DNA of 64,000 nt from Balneola sp. GTDB lineage: Bacteria; Bacteroidota; Rhodothermia; Balneolales; Balneolaceae. The notes beneath the pieces are model-generated. The model was not told the origin of the DNA and searched no databases. It was given only the letters and a program-made list of their open reading frames with translations. The DNA lies in assembly GCA_003712055.1 (NCBI GenBank), contig RHLJ01000001.1:248001-312000 (forward strand). Direction: 5' to 3'. A program made the translations under genes and the position numbers. Each line of letters begins with the position of its first letter. Within the stretch, counting starts at the first letter, position 1. Positions 23,960 to 33,723 of this stretch are shown piece by piece.

Positions 23960-26326
23960 ATGAAAAAACTATCCCTACTTTTAGGTGTATTTATGCTCTT
24001 CTCACACCTAATTTATGCACAAAACACTAAATATAATGTAGTAGTATATGTTCAACCTGATTCTTTGGAACTTCCGAATGATAGGAATGAGATAAGCAAT
24101 GTTTCAGACTTAGCAAGGTCTTCAAAAGGCTTGTACACCCGGCTTTCAGCTTTAAACATGAATAAAATCTCAAAAACTTTTTCCGAATTTTCTTCTAGGG
24201 ATACTGTGGAGATTACTCCCGATGGTAGGAAGATCAAAAGAATGGATTTATCGAGAGTATTTACCTTGTCCTTTAATTCTGAAAAGAAAGCATTAGAAGC
24301 AATAGAAGCTCTCTCAGGTGCTAAGGGGGTTCTTTTCGCTGAACCAGACTGGGGAATTACTCCGAGTACAATAATTGAGATGCCAAATGATGATGAAGTT
24401 CCTGATCAATGGCATTTAAATAATACTGGCCAAAATGGTGGTACAGTAGATGCTGACATTGACGCATTTGAAGCATGGCAAGAATATGACGGAGATGGAA
24501 CAGTTAAAGTCGCCATCATTGATACGGGTATTGATGATAATCAAATTGACTTGTCGGGCAAGACAACAGGAGATGATCCTCCGAATAGTGCTTTTAGTAA
24601 CTGTAGGCTGATATATTCACATGGAACACATATAGGGGGGTTAGTTGGTGCAAAAATTGGAGCAGGAGCCGTACGAGGGGTAAACAGTAATGCCCAACTG
24701 ATTTCAAAGAATATTTACAATGAATCATGCAACCCGGTTAGTTCTATCGGAGCCAGCGGAATTTTTAACAAGATTATCCAGGCAAAAAATGAAGGTGCAA
24801 GTGTCATTAATTTTAGCTCAAACTCTAGTGGCCCCATCACATTATTGAATGAAGCATTTGCCTATTCATATAAGTATGGGTTAATCAATGTGAATTCAAT
24901 GGGCAATATAGGCCCTGGAGAAAACCAAAATTCTTCAAGCCCGGAGTACCCGGCAGCCTCTTTTGGTCATGCGTTAATACAGGTGGGTTCAACGGATAGA
25001 TCTGATATAATATCAAATTTCTCAAGGACTGGAGCTCATATTGATTTGGTTGCTCCGGGTGAAGACATTTTGTCTACTTGGACCTTTTCAAACCTGGATG
25101 ATCCTGTTATACAATCCGGAACCTCACAGGCAGCGCGCATTGTTTCTGGTGCCGCAGCCCTCCTTTTTGAATATGGGTACCAGGAAATCCCAAAGTACTT
25201 ATTTAACGATGATATTCAACAACTTCTAAAAATAAGTGCCGATAAAGTTGAGGGGATGGATGGAAGTAATTTTACTCCTGAATATGGATACGGCAGGTTG
25301 AATATCAAAAATGCCATTGATCAACTACAATCGCCTTATATATTAAATCATCATACAGCTACAGGTGGGACTACTTATTCCTCCACAGGTTATTACTCAC
25401 ATGTTTTCTACGGTGTACCTGGACTAGCAGACGGCCCCTACTTAGTTAGACGTTATGAAGTACGGAAAAATATTTCTTTTTCATATATGAGTGAAGCTCA
25501 TGTTTGGGGAAGAGGAGTTGCCTCAAATGGTTGGACACTCTCTAATCCTAATTACGGAATTGGATATACTGATGTAATAAATGTTACAAATACTTCAGCT
25601 ACACTTAGATCATATGTTTATTTCGTAAAATCAATTGATGGAATTTCGACAATAGGTTGGGTTCCGCAACATCCTTCTAATGTATCATTTGGTTACACCG
25701 TGCATGGAATTCAAGGAACTCCCCCTGCTCCGGCACCTAGTGTTACTGTTAACGGACCAACTAATCTATTTCAGGGAACTACCGGAACATTTACTGCAAA
25801 TATTGCTTCTGGTACTGGAACACCTCCCTTTAGCTATACTTGGTACCATAAAAATGATAATTCAACCTATTGGTCTCAAGTGTTTGGAGTTACGGGTAAT
25901 ACCTATGTTCATACTGCAGGTGCTCCAAATGGAGGACGAGTAAAAGTAGTTGTAAATGATGCTGCTTCTAAATCAGATGAGGACGAACATTATTTCACAA
26001 TTATAGGAGGTTTTGGAGGAGAAATCGTAGATAAGAAATCACTTCCTGAAGAATTTGACTTACTCAATAATTACCCTAACCCATTTAATCCTAGTACTGA
26101 AATAACCTATGCACTCCCTGAACAATCAGAGATTGAAATATCAGTTTATAATGTAATGGGCCAAAAAATATCTACTTTAATTAACGCACAACAGAACGCC
26201 GGTTTCCATACTGTTACTTTTGATGGAAATAATTTAGCCAATGGTTTGTACATAGCAAGATTGACTGTTCAATCAAGGGGTAATAGAGCGATTGTTAAAG
26301 AAATTAAGATGCAATTAATTAAATGA
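23960..26326 (+). CDS. Secreted S8 subtilisin-like protease with C-terminal sorting domain
   Basis: A 788-residue protease. A signal peptide (cleavage after IYA20) is followed by a fervidolysin-like prodomain (FTLSFNSEKKALEAIEALSG, FAEPDWG). The S8 domain has Asp188 (VAIIDTGI), His221 (HGTHIGGLVG), oxyanion Asn316 (SMGNIG) and Ser389 (SGTSQAARIVSG); the usual Pro after the Ala pair is Arg here. An Ig-like segment follows (about 600-690, SVTVNGPTNLFQGTTGTFTA), then a FlgD/T9SS-type sorting domain (NYPNPFNPSTEITYALPEQ, GLYIARL). It is expected to be exported by a type IX-like route and to degrade extracellular protein. Confidence 0.9.
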   Translation: MKKLSLLLGVFMLFSHLIYAQNTKYNVVVYVQPDSLELPNDRNEISNVSDLARSSKGLYTRLSALNMNKISKTFSEFSSRDTVEITPDGRKIKRMDLSRVFTLSFNSEKKALEAIEALSGAKGVLFAEPDWGITPSTIIEMPNDDEVPDQWHLNNTGQNGGTVDADIDAFEAWQEYDGDGTVKVAIIDTGIDDNQIDLSGKTTGDDPPNSAFSNCRLIYSHGTHIGGLVGAKIGAGAVRGVNSNAQLISKNIYNESCNPVSSIGASGIFNKIIQAKNEGASVINFSSNSSGPITLLNEAFAYSYKYGLINVNSMGNIGPGENQNSSSPEYPAASFGHALIQVGSTDRSDIISNFSRTGAHIDLVAPGEDILSTWTFSNLDDPVIQSGTSQAARIVSGAAALLFEYGYQEIPKYLFNDDIQQLLKISADKVEGMDGSNFTPEYGYGRLNIKNAIDQLQSPYILNHHTATGGTTYSSTGYYSHVFYGVPGLADGPYLVRRYEVRKNISFSYMSEAHVWGRGVASNGWTLSNPNYGIGYTDVINVTNTSATLRSYVYFVKSIDGISTIGWVPQHPSNVSFGYTVHGIQGTPPAPAPSVTVNGPTNLFQGTTGTFTANIASGTGTPPFSYTWYHKNDNSTYWSQVFGVTGNTYVHTAGAPNGGRVKVVVNDAASKSDEDEHYFTIIGGFGGEIVDKKSLPEEFDLLNNYPNPFNPSTEITYALPEQSEIEISVYNVMGQKISTLINAQQNAGFHTVTFDGNNLANGLYIARLTVQSRGNRAIVKEIKMQLIK

Positions 26327-26375
26327 CAGCACAGTAGCATTAATGCTAAAATGTTTATCAGCACTATCCAACGAT

Positions 26376-26405
26376 AAGGCTGTCTCGATGAGACGGCCTT
26401 TTTTG
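26376..26405 (+). terminator. Rho-independent terminator after the subtilase gene
   Basis: The stem aaggctgtctc / gagacggcctt (one mismatch, 3-nt loop) ends in a run of T. It lies about 50 bp after the protease stop codon. Confidence 0.85.
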
Positions 26406-26435
26406 ATGCTCAGGATGACGAATGAGAATTATCAT
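26406..26435. repeat. Truncated family A repeat tail
   Basis: These 30 bases are identical to 22947-22976, comprising the end of a family A element (ctcaggatgac) plus 16 bp of its flank. Only this end is present, so it is a partial copy. Confidence 0.7.
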
Positions 26436-26469
26436 CAAAGCTAAGCTCGCTTAACCATCTATATCTCCT

Positions 26470-26477
26470 TATCTTTG
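26470..26477 (+). promoter_or_regulatory. Bacteroidota -7 box, possible leaderless start for mtaB
   Basis: TATCTTTG matches TAnnTTTG exactly and ends 4 bp before the mtaB ATG (26482). No Shine-Dalgarno sequence is visible, so transcription could begin at or next to the start codon. No convincing -33 element was found. Confidence 0.45.
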
Positions 26478-26481
26478 CCCG

Positions 26482-27816
26482 ATGAAAAAAGTAGCATTTG
26501 AAACATTAGGGTGTAAGCTCAACTTCTCTGAAACTTCTTCTATGCGGAGGGATTTTGAGAATGATGGGTACGAGCTTGGGAATTTCCAGGATAAGGCCGA
26601 TATCTATGTGATAAATACCTGCTCGGTTACTATGGATGCAAATAGCGCCTGCCGGAAAACCGTACGCCAGGCCCTTAAGCGAAATCCAAATGCCTTTGTG
26701 GCGGTTGTTGGATGCTATGCCCAGTTAGAACCTGATGAAATCGCCGAGATTGACGGTGTGGATGTGGTATTAGGTGCCAAAGATAAGTTCCACTTACTTG
26801 ATCTCTTCGATGAGTTCGTGAAGCAGGAGAAGACACTCATTTATAAATCGGATGTGAACGAGGCAGTAGACTTCCACCATGCTTTCTCCTCCGATGATCG
26901 TACCAGGGCCTTCCTTAAAGTTCAGGATGGCTGCAATTATAAATGTTCTTTCTGCACCATTCCCCTGGCTCGAGGAGCAAGCAGAAGCCCAAAAATATCT
27001 ACAGTAGTGCGGAATGCTCAATTACTGGTTGAGGAAGGCTTCAAAGAAATTATCATAACTGGTGTAAACTCTGGGGATTTCGGATACGATACTGATGAAG
27101 ACTTCTTCCAATTGCTCCAAGCATTGGATAAGATAGACGGCATCGAACGCCTAAGGGTCTCCTCTATTGAGCCCAATCTTCTGCACGAAGAAATTATCCA
27201 CTTCGCTTCAGAATCAACCAAATTACAGCCCCACTTCCATATTCCATTACAAAGTGGCTCGGATGAGATGCTGAAAACCATGCGGCGAAGATACCGCACC
27301 GATCTATACAGAGGCCGAGTGGAGTTGATTAAAAAGCTAATGCCTGATGCCTGTATTGGTGTGGATGTGATTACGGGTCACCCAGGAGAAACCGAGGCTT
27401 TGTTCCAGGAATCCTTCGATTTCATTGATTCCCTGGATGTTTCCTACCTGCATGTATTCACATATTCTGAGCGACCAAACACCTATGCCCTTTCACTTTC
27501 ACCAGTAACCCCAAAACAGGAACGAAAAAAGAGAACGCATCTTCTCAGAAGGCTTTCAGCTAAAAAGAGATTTCACTTCGATGCTAACTTTGAAGGGCAA
27601 ACTCGTCCGGTTCTTTTTGAAGAAGCTGAGAAAGAGGGTCTGATCTTTGGATGGAGTGATAATTATGTTCGAATTGCTCTCCCCTTTAATCCTCGTTTAG
27701 TAAATACTATCCAGGACATCACTTTTGATAGCTACGCTCATGATGGATACTATTTGGGACAGCTAAATGAAGCTGTTCTCGAAGAAGAAAAAGCAATTGC
27801 TGAGATTATTGGTTAA
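26482..27816 (+). CDS. mtaB: tRNA t6A37 methylthiotransferase MtaB
   Basis: A 444-residue radical-SAM methylthiotransferase that converts t6A to ms2t6A at position 37 of ANN-decoding tRNAs. The N-terminal UPF0004 domain has ETLGCKLNFSET, INTCSVT and VVGCYAQ cysteines for one 4Fe-4S cluster; the radical-SAM motif is CNYKCSFCTIP near residue 152, followed by PLQSGSDEML and ITGHPGETEALF; a TRAM-like C-terminus ends the protein. MtaB rather than MiaB or RimO is chosen from KVAFETLGCKLN and the LKVQDGCNYKCSFC wording. It overlaps the UDG gene by one base. Confidence 0.92.
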   Translation: MKKVAFETLGCKLNFSETSSMRRDFENDGYELGNFQDKADIYVINTCSVTMDANSACRKTVRQALKRNPNAFVAVVGCYAQLEPDEIAEIDGVDVVLGAKDKFHLLDLFDEFVKQEKTLIYKSDVNEAVDFHHAFSSDDRTRAFLKVQDGCNYKCSFCTIPLARGASRSPKISTVVRNAQLLVEEGFKEIIITGVNSGDFGYDTDEDFFQLLQALDKIDGIERLRVSSIEPNLLHEEIIHFASESTKLQPHFHIPLQSGSDEMLKTMRRRYRTDLYRGRVELIKKLMPDACIGVDVITGHPGETEALFQESFDFIDSLDVSYLHVFTYSERPNTYALSLSPVTPKQERKKRTHLLRRLSAKKRFHFDANFEGQTRPVLFEEAEKEGLIFGWSDNYVRIALPFNPRLVNTIQDITFDSYAHDGYYLGQLNEAVLEEEKAIAEIIG

Positions 27817-28625
27817 TGGCTGATCATAATCCCAAAGATATCATTGAACGAACCCAGCGTTTCCTGAAACAGCAGCGGGAAATTTTTGGCGATTTCAATG
27901 TGGATAGCTCTTTGATAACTCCAGAAAACTCAAATACTGATTTTGAGAACAACAAAGAACAACAGTCAGAAACTTTAGCCAATGAAGAACAAGTACTTAC
28001 TGACCTCAGCCCTCCTGTAGCCCTCGACACAAGCCTGAGCCAGCAGGACTTAATTGCTAATTGTTCCACTTTAGAAGAATTAAGAGCCTTATGTGAAACA
28101 GCAGAAGAACTTCGAACAGATTTAGAAAATACCAACTTGGTTTTTGGAGTTGGAAACCCTGATGCCGATCTCATGATTGTTGGTGAAGCTCCCGGAATGA
28201 ATGAAGACCTACAAGGGGAACCATTTGTTGGAAAAGCCGGTCAACTCCTTGATAAGATCATGGGAGCCATAGACTTTAAGCGCTCCGATATCTATATCGC
28301 TAATATTTTAAAGCACCGGCCTCCGAATAATAGGGATCCCAAACCTGAAGAAAGACAGCGCAGTCTCCCCTATTTACTCCGACAAATTGAGATCGTAAAT
28401 CCTAAGCTCATTTTATGTGTCGGAAGAATATCAGCTACCACACTTTTAGGAAAAGATCTTTCACTAAAACAGATGAGACAAAAGTATCACGCCTTTCTTG
28501 AACGAGAATTGATGGTAACCTATCACCCGGCTGCGCTTCTTAGAAATCCTCAATGGAAGCGACCGACCTGGGAAGACGTGCAAATGCTTCGTGCCAGATA
28601 TACTGAGCTGGGCGGCAAATCTTGA
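27816..28625 (+). CDS. Family-4-like uracil-DNA glycosylase lacking Fe-S ligands
   Basis: A 269-residue protein. Residues 1-95 are a low-complexity N-terminal extension; the UDG fold follows with motif [32 protein letters not shown] and the motif B-like [17 protein letters not shown]. It should remove uracil from DNA. Family 4 enzymes ligate a 4Fe-4S cluster through four Cys (CxxC near the start, KCRPP, and a Cys before the PYLLRQ helix); here the KCRPP Cys is His, the Cys before PYLLRQ is Ser, and only one of the CxxC pair aligns, so the cluster is probably absent. Its start overlaps mtaB (TAATG). Confidence 0.85.
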   Translation: MADHNPKDIIERTQRFLKQQREIFGDFNVDSSLITPENSNTDFENNKEQQSETLANEEQVLTDLSPPVALDTSLSQQDLIANCSTLEELRALCETAEELRTDLENTNLVFGVGNPDADLMIVGEAPGMNEDLQGEPFVGKAGQLLDKIMGAIDFKRSDIYIANILKHRPPNNRDPKPEERQRSLPYLLRQIEIVNPKLILCVGRISATTLLGKDLSLKQMRQKYHAFLERELMVTYHPAALLRNPQWKRPTWEDVQMLRARYTELGGKS

Positions 28626-28717
28626 GTATGTTAATAACTTGTGGAAACCTTGTTGAAAAGAAAGCCTCTTTTCATGTTCATTTATGCATACTTTCAACTG
28701 ATTTTAAGAGGTAATTA

Positions 28718-30238
28718 GTGGCAAAAAAGAACGGAACATCATTCAAAGATCAACAGAAAGTACTAGAACAGGAAGGCAGAGTCCCACCTCAGGCAGTTGA
28801 AGTTGAAGAAGCAGTATTAGGAGCAATGCTCATTGAACATGGCGCTGCTACTATTGCATTACAAATGCTTAAAGCCGATGACTTCTACAAACCAGCCAAC
28901 CGCCATATCTACGAAACATTATCCCAGCTTTACGAACGGGATAATCCATTAGATTTACTTACTGTTGAAAATGAACTTCGCGATAAGGGATTACTAGATA
29001 CTGTAGGTGGACTTACCTATCTGTCTGATTTAACTCGTTCAGTAAGTTCTGCGGCTAATATTGAGTATCATGCCCAAATAATTACTGAAAAAGCAATTAA
29101 GAGAAACCTGATCCTCGCCTCTACTGATGTGATCAAAGAGTCTTATGATTCTACTACCGATGCCTATGATGTATTAGATGAAGCGGAACAAAAGATCTTC
29201 GATCTGGCCAACCAAAAAAGCCGAAGTACTGCTAAACCTGTAGCGGATATTCTTAAAGATACCCTAGCCTATCTCGAAGATATGCGAGGCAAAAAATATG
29301 GGATTACAGGTGTTCCTTCTGGTTTATCGGTAGATCAAATGACAGCTGGATGGCAAAACGGAGATTTGATAATCATTGCTGCCCGACCATCTATGGGTAA
29401 AACGGCTTTTGTACTTACTGCAGCCAGAAATGCAGCAATGCATCCCGATGAGAATCTCCGCGCCCCTGTGGCCATTTTTTCTCTTGAGATGTCCAATCAG
29501 TCGCTTGTACAACGTTTGCTAACCATGGAAGCTCGTGTACGTGCTGATGAAGCGCGTAAAGGAACCTTAAACGACGATAGTTTTAAAAGCCTTATTGAGG
29601 CTGCCGGACGCCTTTTTACCGCTGACTTATTCATTGACGATACTCCCGCAATTACTCTGATGGAACTTCGCACCAAATGCCGAAGACTTAAAACAGAGCA
29701 TGACATTGGGTTGGTTGTTGTCGATTACCTTCAATTGATGCAAGGCTCTGCAAAGGATAGCGGAAGCCGTGAACAAGAAATTGCCTCCATCTCTCGAGGT
29801 CTTAAGTCACTCGCAAAAGAACTGGATGTACCTGTGATCGCTCTTTCCCAGCTAAGTCGTGCTGTGGAGCAACGCGGGGGTGATAAACGACCACAGCTTA
29901 GTGATTTACGGGAATCAGGTTCAATCGAGCAAGATGCAGATGTGGTCATGTTTTTATATCGTCCTGAATACTATGGGATCACCACCACAGCTGAAGGACA
30001 ATCAACAGCAGGTTTGGCTGAGGTAATTATCGGAAAGCAAAGAAATGGTCCGGTTGGAAGTAAGATGCAATACTTTGTGAAGGATTATGCCCGTTTTGAG
30101 AATCTATCCTCAGCCGCAGACAATCCAAGTTTACCTGGCGGCGTTTCACAGGATATGCTTGAAGCAAACTTCACTCCTACTGATGCTCCTATCTTACCAC
30201 ATAACCCAGCTCCTGATGACGAAGACGCTCCTTTTTAG
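28718..30238 (+). CDS. dnaB: Replicative DNA helicase DnaB
   Basis: The 506-residue hexameric replicative helicase. The N-terminal primase-interacting domain starts at VPPQAVEVEEAVLGAML. The RecA-like domain carries Walker A ARPSMGKTAF near residue 225, Walker B VVVDYLQLM, and motif 4 LSQLSRAVEQR with SDLRESGSIEQDADVV. Start is a GTG at 28718 preceded by aagagg; the MAKKNG N-terminus supports it. No intein is present. A 23-bp overlap with the following peptidase gene suggests coupling, though the two are functionally unrelated. Confidence 0.97.
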   Translation: MAKKNGTSFKDQQKVLEQEGRVPPQAVEVEEAVLGAMLIEHGAATIALQMLKADDFYKPANRHIYETLSQLYERDNPLDLLTVENELRDKGLLDTVGGLTYLSDLTRSVSSAANIEYHAQIITEKAIKRNLILASTDVIKESYDSTTDAYDVLDEAEQKIFDLANQKSRSTAKPVADILKDTLAYLEDMRGKKYGITGVPSGLSVDQMTAGWQNGDLIIIAARPSMGKTAFVLTAARNAAMHPDENLRAPVAIFSLEMSNQSLVQRLLTMEARVRADEARKGTLNDDSFKSLIEAAGRLFTADLFIDDTPAITLMELRTKCRRLKTEHDIGLVVVDYLQLMQGSAKDSGSREQEIASISRGLKSLAKELDVPVIALSQLSRAVEQRGGDKRPQLSDLRESGSIEQDADVVMFLYRPEYYGITTTAEGQSTAGLAEVIIGKQRNGPVGSKMQYFVKDYARFENLSSAADNPSLPGGVSQDMLEANFTPTDAPILPHNPAPDDEDAPF

Positions 30239-31502
30239 TCTTTTAGTCCTTTTTGCTTCTATTGATTTAAGAGCTCAGGTTCTGCCCTATGCCAAGGAAG
30301 TTGTCAAAAGTCTCAGTTCCGAAGATTTTCATGGACGGGGTTATGTTCATGATGGAGATAAAATAGCCGCAGATTTCATTAGAAATGAATTCCGGCGGTT
30401 TGGGCTAAAGTCTTTTACGAATGACTATTACCAAACATTCTCTATTCCGATTAACACCTTTCCGGGAGCCATTGAGCTAATTGTAGATGGTGATACTCTT
30501 TCACCAGGAGTGGATTTCCTTGTAAACTATTGGTCCCCCTCTATTCAGGGTGAATTTCATGCGTTTCATGCTTCCAACTTTGATCTTAGTTCCTTAGGCT
30601 CGTTGAGAGGAGTTCTCAGAGATTCAAGAGGGAAAGTTTTGGTATTAAATCAAGATGATGAAGAAAGAAAAAGAGAGATTTCGGAAGAATCTGAATCATT
30701 AATTAAAGAAGCGAAAGACTTTTTAAGATTTCACCCACAAAACTCTGTTTCTGCTACCCTTTTTATTGAGAATGAGTTGTCTGGATGGAACAACTCTACC
30801 AGGCAGTTGGGCAAACCTTCAATTGTTGTAGTTGATAGTATCCTCAAAAAAATGATTGAAAGAGTCGAATTTAATATTGAAGCAGAGTTTATCGAAAATT
30901 ATACCACCCAAAATGTAATCGGGTACCTTGATGGAGAGAACAATGATTCGACAATTGTAATCATCGCTCATTACGATCATTTCGGAAGAATGGGTACTGC
31001 TTTATTTCCTGGAGCAAACGATAATGCAAGTGGTACAGCCATGATGTTAAGTCTTGCTCGTCACTTTTCCGAGAATACCCCAAAATATCGGACAGTCTTT
31101 ATCGCTTTCGGTGCGGAAGAAATTGGTCTTATTGGCTCCAAATACTTCGTTCAGAACCCATTATTTGATCTTACTTCTATTAAGTTTCTGATGAATTTTG
31201 ATTTGGCGGGTACAGGAGATGAGGGTATTCAGGTAGTAAACGGATCTGTTTATCGAAAGCAATTCGATCGTTTAAGAAACATCAACAATGAATTTGAATT
31301 ACTTCCTCAGGTTAAAATAAGAGGTGCCGCCTGCAATAGTGATCATTGTGCATTTGATGAGGTAAATGTTCCCGGATTTTATATTTATACCCTTGGAGGT
31401 ATCAGAGCTTATCATGATGTATTTGATCGATATGAAACCCTACCCTTCACTGAGTTTGAGGATTATCACCAGCTAATGGTGAGGTTTTTGGAAGGAATGT
31501 GA
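30216..31502 (+). CDS. Secreted M28-family zinc aminopeptidase
   Basis: A 428-residue exported peptidase. The frame is open from 30087, but ATG 30216 gives a clean signal peptide (MTKTLLFSLLVLFASIDLRAQ), so it is chosen; it overlaps dnaB by 23 bp. The M28 metal site is visible: IIAHYDHFGR, PGANDNASGTAMML, FGAEEIGLIGSKYF with the catalytic Glu pair, FDLAGTGDEG and NSDHCAFDEVNVPGFYI with the last zinc His. It should cleave N-terminal residues from peptides in the periplasm or outside. The segment between the signal peptide and the catalytic domain (about 60-220) has no clear PA domain. Confidence 0.88.
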   Translation: MTKTLLFSLLVLFASIDLRAQVLPYAKEVVKSLSSEDFHGRGYVHDGDKIAADFIRNEFRRFGLKSFTNDYYQTFSIPINTFPGAIELIVDGDTLSPGVDFLVNYWSPSIQGEFHAFHASNFDLSSLGSLRGVLRDSRGKVLVLNQDDEERKREISEESESLIKEAKDFLRFHPQNSVSATLFIENELSGWNNSTRQLGKPSIVVVDSILKKMIERVEFNIEAEFIENYTTQNVIGYLDGENNDSTIVIIAHYDHFGRMGTALFPGANDNASGTAMMLSLARHFSENTPKYRTVFIAFGAEEIGLIGSKYFVQNPLFDLTSIKFLMNFDLAGTGDEGIQVVNGSVYRKQFDRLRNINNEFELLPQVKIRGAACNSDHCAFDEVNVPGFYIYTLGGIRAYHDVFDRYETLPFTEFEDYHQLMVRFLEGM

Positions 31503-31523
31503 TACCTAACCACCAACCTCTCT

Positions 31524-31603
31524 GTCATTCTGAGGCTACTGCCGAAGAATCTAAACGGGTGGGTTTACCCGACTAGATCCTTCGCAGGTATGCTCAGGAT
31601 GAC
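31524..31603. repeat. Palindromic intergenic repeat, family A (copy 4)
   Basis: 80 bp nearly identical to the copy at 13708-13787 (gtcattctgaggct ... cgggtgggtttacccg ... gctcaggatgac). It lies between the M28 peptidase and metG and starts 22 bp after the peptidase stop codon. Confidence 0.85.
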
Positions 31604-31687
31604 TAGGAACAAAAAAACCCTTAACACTGCGATAATTCTCTTTGCCTTTGTTTATCTTGGCCGATTATCAAGCTTCTAACTATTCGG

Positions 31688-33721
31688 ATGGCAGAGAAGA
31701 AAAGAATTTTAGTTACATCAGCACTTCCTTACGCGAACGGGCCTTTACACCTTGGACATATTGCAGGGGCTTATTTAACCGCTGACTTATATGTGCGCTT
31801 TAAGCGCCTGGTTGGCGATGATATCGTGTTTATTTGCGGCTCTGATGAACATGGAGTACCTATCACCATTGCTGCAGAAAAAGAGGGCATCTCGCCCCAG
31901 GATATTGTTGACAGATACCATGAAGCTAATAAGAAGGTATTTGAAGAATTTGGGATCTCCTTCGATTACTATGGTCGAACCAGTTCGAAAGTGCATCATC
32001 AAACTTCTCAGGAGATCTTTTCACATTTACATGAGAAGGGGTTTTTCAAGAAGAAAACTGAGCAACAACTTTATGATCCTAAATCGGATATGTTTCTCCC
32101 CGATCGCTATGTAAAAGGAACGTGCCCGAATTGCGGATTTGAAGAAGCTTATGGAGACCAGTGCGAGAATTGTGGGACTTCCCTATCTCCTACTGAATTA
32201 AAGAACCCGATAAGTGCGCTTAGCGGAGAAGTACCTGAACTGAAAGAAACTGAACATTGGTATATGCCTCTTGGTGATATCCAGCCTAAGTTCGAAAAAT
32301 GGCTGGATACTCGAGAGAACTGGAAGTCTAATGTTATGGGGCAGGTAAAAAGCTGGCTAGCCGATGGATTAGCTGACCGTGCCGCTACCAGAGATTTGAG
32401 TTGGGGAGTTCCGGTTCCACTTAAAGAAGCAGATGGCAAGGTGCTTTATGTGTGGTTTGATGCTCCTATTGGCTATATATCAGCTACAAAGGAATGGGCT
32501 GAACAAGAAGGAAAACCGGAAGCATGGAAAGACTACTGGCAAAACCAGGATTGTGAGCTCTACCATTTTATCGGTAAAGATAACATTGTGTTCCACTGCA
32601 TCATGTTTCCTATCGTACTCATGGAACATGGAGACTACGTACTTCCAAAAAATGTACCTGCCAATGAGTTCTTAAACCTGGAAGGGAAAAAACTCTCTAC
32701 TTCTCGTGGATGGGCAGTTTGGGTGCATGAGTATATGGAAGATTTTAGCCCTGATTTATTAAGATATGCACTTGGCACTACCCTGCCAGAGAGCAAAGAT
32801 TCCGATTTTTCGTGGAAAGATTTTCAGGCAAGAGTAAATAATGAGCTGGCAGCCATTTTGGGGAACTTCGTAAATCGGTCTCTTACTTTTACTTCGAAAT
32901 ATGCCGAAAACAACGTGCCAGAATTAGTCTCTCCTACCGAAACGGATCAAAAAGCTCTAGCTGCAATCTTAGAACAAAAGGAGAAGGTTACTTCTGCCTA
33001 TGAGGCATTCCGATTTAAAGAGGCCATCTTAGAAAGCATGAACTTGGCAAGGATTGGTAATAAGTACTTTACAGAAACAGAACCCTGGAAAACCAGGAAC
33101 GATAATCCACAGGCATGTGCTAACACTCTGTATGTAAGTCTTCAAATTTGTACCGCATTATCAATTTTAATGGAACCAGTTCTTCCTACCGCAATGAAAA
33201 AACTTAGAGATCAACTTGGTTTTAAGGGTGAGGCATCATGGGATTCTATATCTGGTGAGATGTTATCTTCTGGTACAACTATTGAAGTAGGTGAAGTACT
33301 ATTCACTAAAGTAGAAGACGTTGAAATTGATGCTCAAGTAAAGAAACTGGAAGATAGAGCTGCTGCTAATGACCCTAATCCCAAATTTCCCGTATTAAAG
33401 GAGAACATTGAATTTGGCGACTTTATGAAGCTTGATCTAAGAGCCGGCAGAATTCTTAAGGCTGCACCAATTAAAAAGTCAGATAAGCTATTACAGCTAG
33501 AGGTTGATCTAGGCCTGGAGAAAAGAACTATAGTTTCTGGTATTGCCAAACATGTTGATTTGGATAATCTGGTAGGCCAAACAGTTTGTGTAGTAGCTAA
33601 TCTTGCTCCCAAAAAACTCATGGGAGTTGAAAGTCAGGGCATGATTTTAATGGCAGAAGACAGTGAAGGTAATCTCAAGTTTGCGGAAACTGAAGCTGAA
33701 CCTGGAAGCACTATAACCTGA
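31688..33721 (+). CDS. metG: Methionyl-tRNA synthetase
   Basis: A 677-residue class I synthetase that charges tRNA-Met. The HIGH motif appears as HLGH in SALPYANGPLHLGHIAGAYL, a zinc knuckle is CPNCGFEEAYGDQCENCG near residue 145, and the KMSKS loop is KLSTS in EGKKLSTSRGWAVW. The C-terminal ~110 residues form an EMAP-like tRNA-binding domain (DFMKLDLRAGRILKAAPIKKS, GMILMAED), as in E. coli-type dimeric MetG. Two bases separate it from the GH13 gene. Confidence 0.97.
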   Translation: MAEKKRILVTSALPYANGPLHLGHIAGAYLTADLYVRFKRLVGDDIVFICGSDEHGVPITIAAEKEGISPQDIVDRYHEANKKVFEEFGISFDYYGRTSSKVHHQTSQEIFSHLHEKGFFKKKTEQQLYDPKSDMFLPDRYVKGTCPNCGFEEAYGDQCENCGTSLSPTELKNPISALSGEVPELKETEHWYMPLGDIQPKFEKWLDTRENWKSNVMGQVKSWLADGLADRAATRDLSWGVPVPLKEADGKVLYVWFDAPIGYISATKEWAEQEGKPEAWKDYWQNQDCELYHFIGKDNIVFHCIMFPIVLMEHGDYVLPKNVPANEFLNLEGKKLSTSRGWAVWVHEYMEDFSPDLLRYALGTTLPESKDSDFSWKDFQARVNNELAAILGNFVNRSLTFTSKYAENNVPELVSPTETDQKALAAILEQKEKVTSAYEAFRFKEAILESMNLARIGNKYFTETEPWKTRNDNPQACANTLYVSLQICTALSILMEPVLPTAMKKLRDQLGFKGEASWDSISGEMLSSGTTIEVGEVLFTKVEDVEIDAQVKKLEDRAAANDPNPKFPVLKENIEFGDFMKLDLRAGRILKAAPIKKSDKLLQLEVDLGLEKRTIVSGIAKHVDLDNLVGQTVCVVANLAPKKLMGVESQGMILMAEDSEGNLKFAETEAEPGSTIT

Positions 33722-33723
33722 TA

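Noticed and set aside
30087-30215. Upstream part of the M28 peptidase frame
   Set aside because: It overlaps dnaB deeply; the signal peptide begins at ATG 30216.
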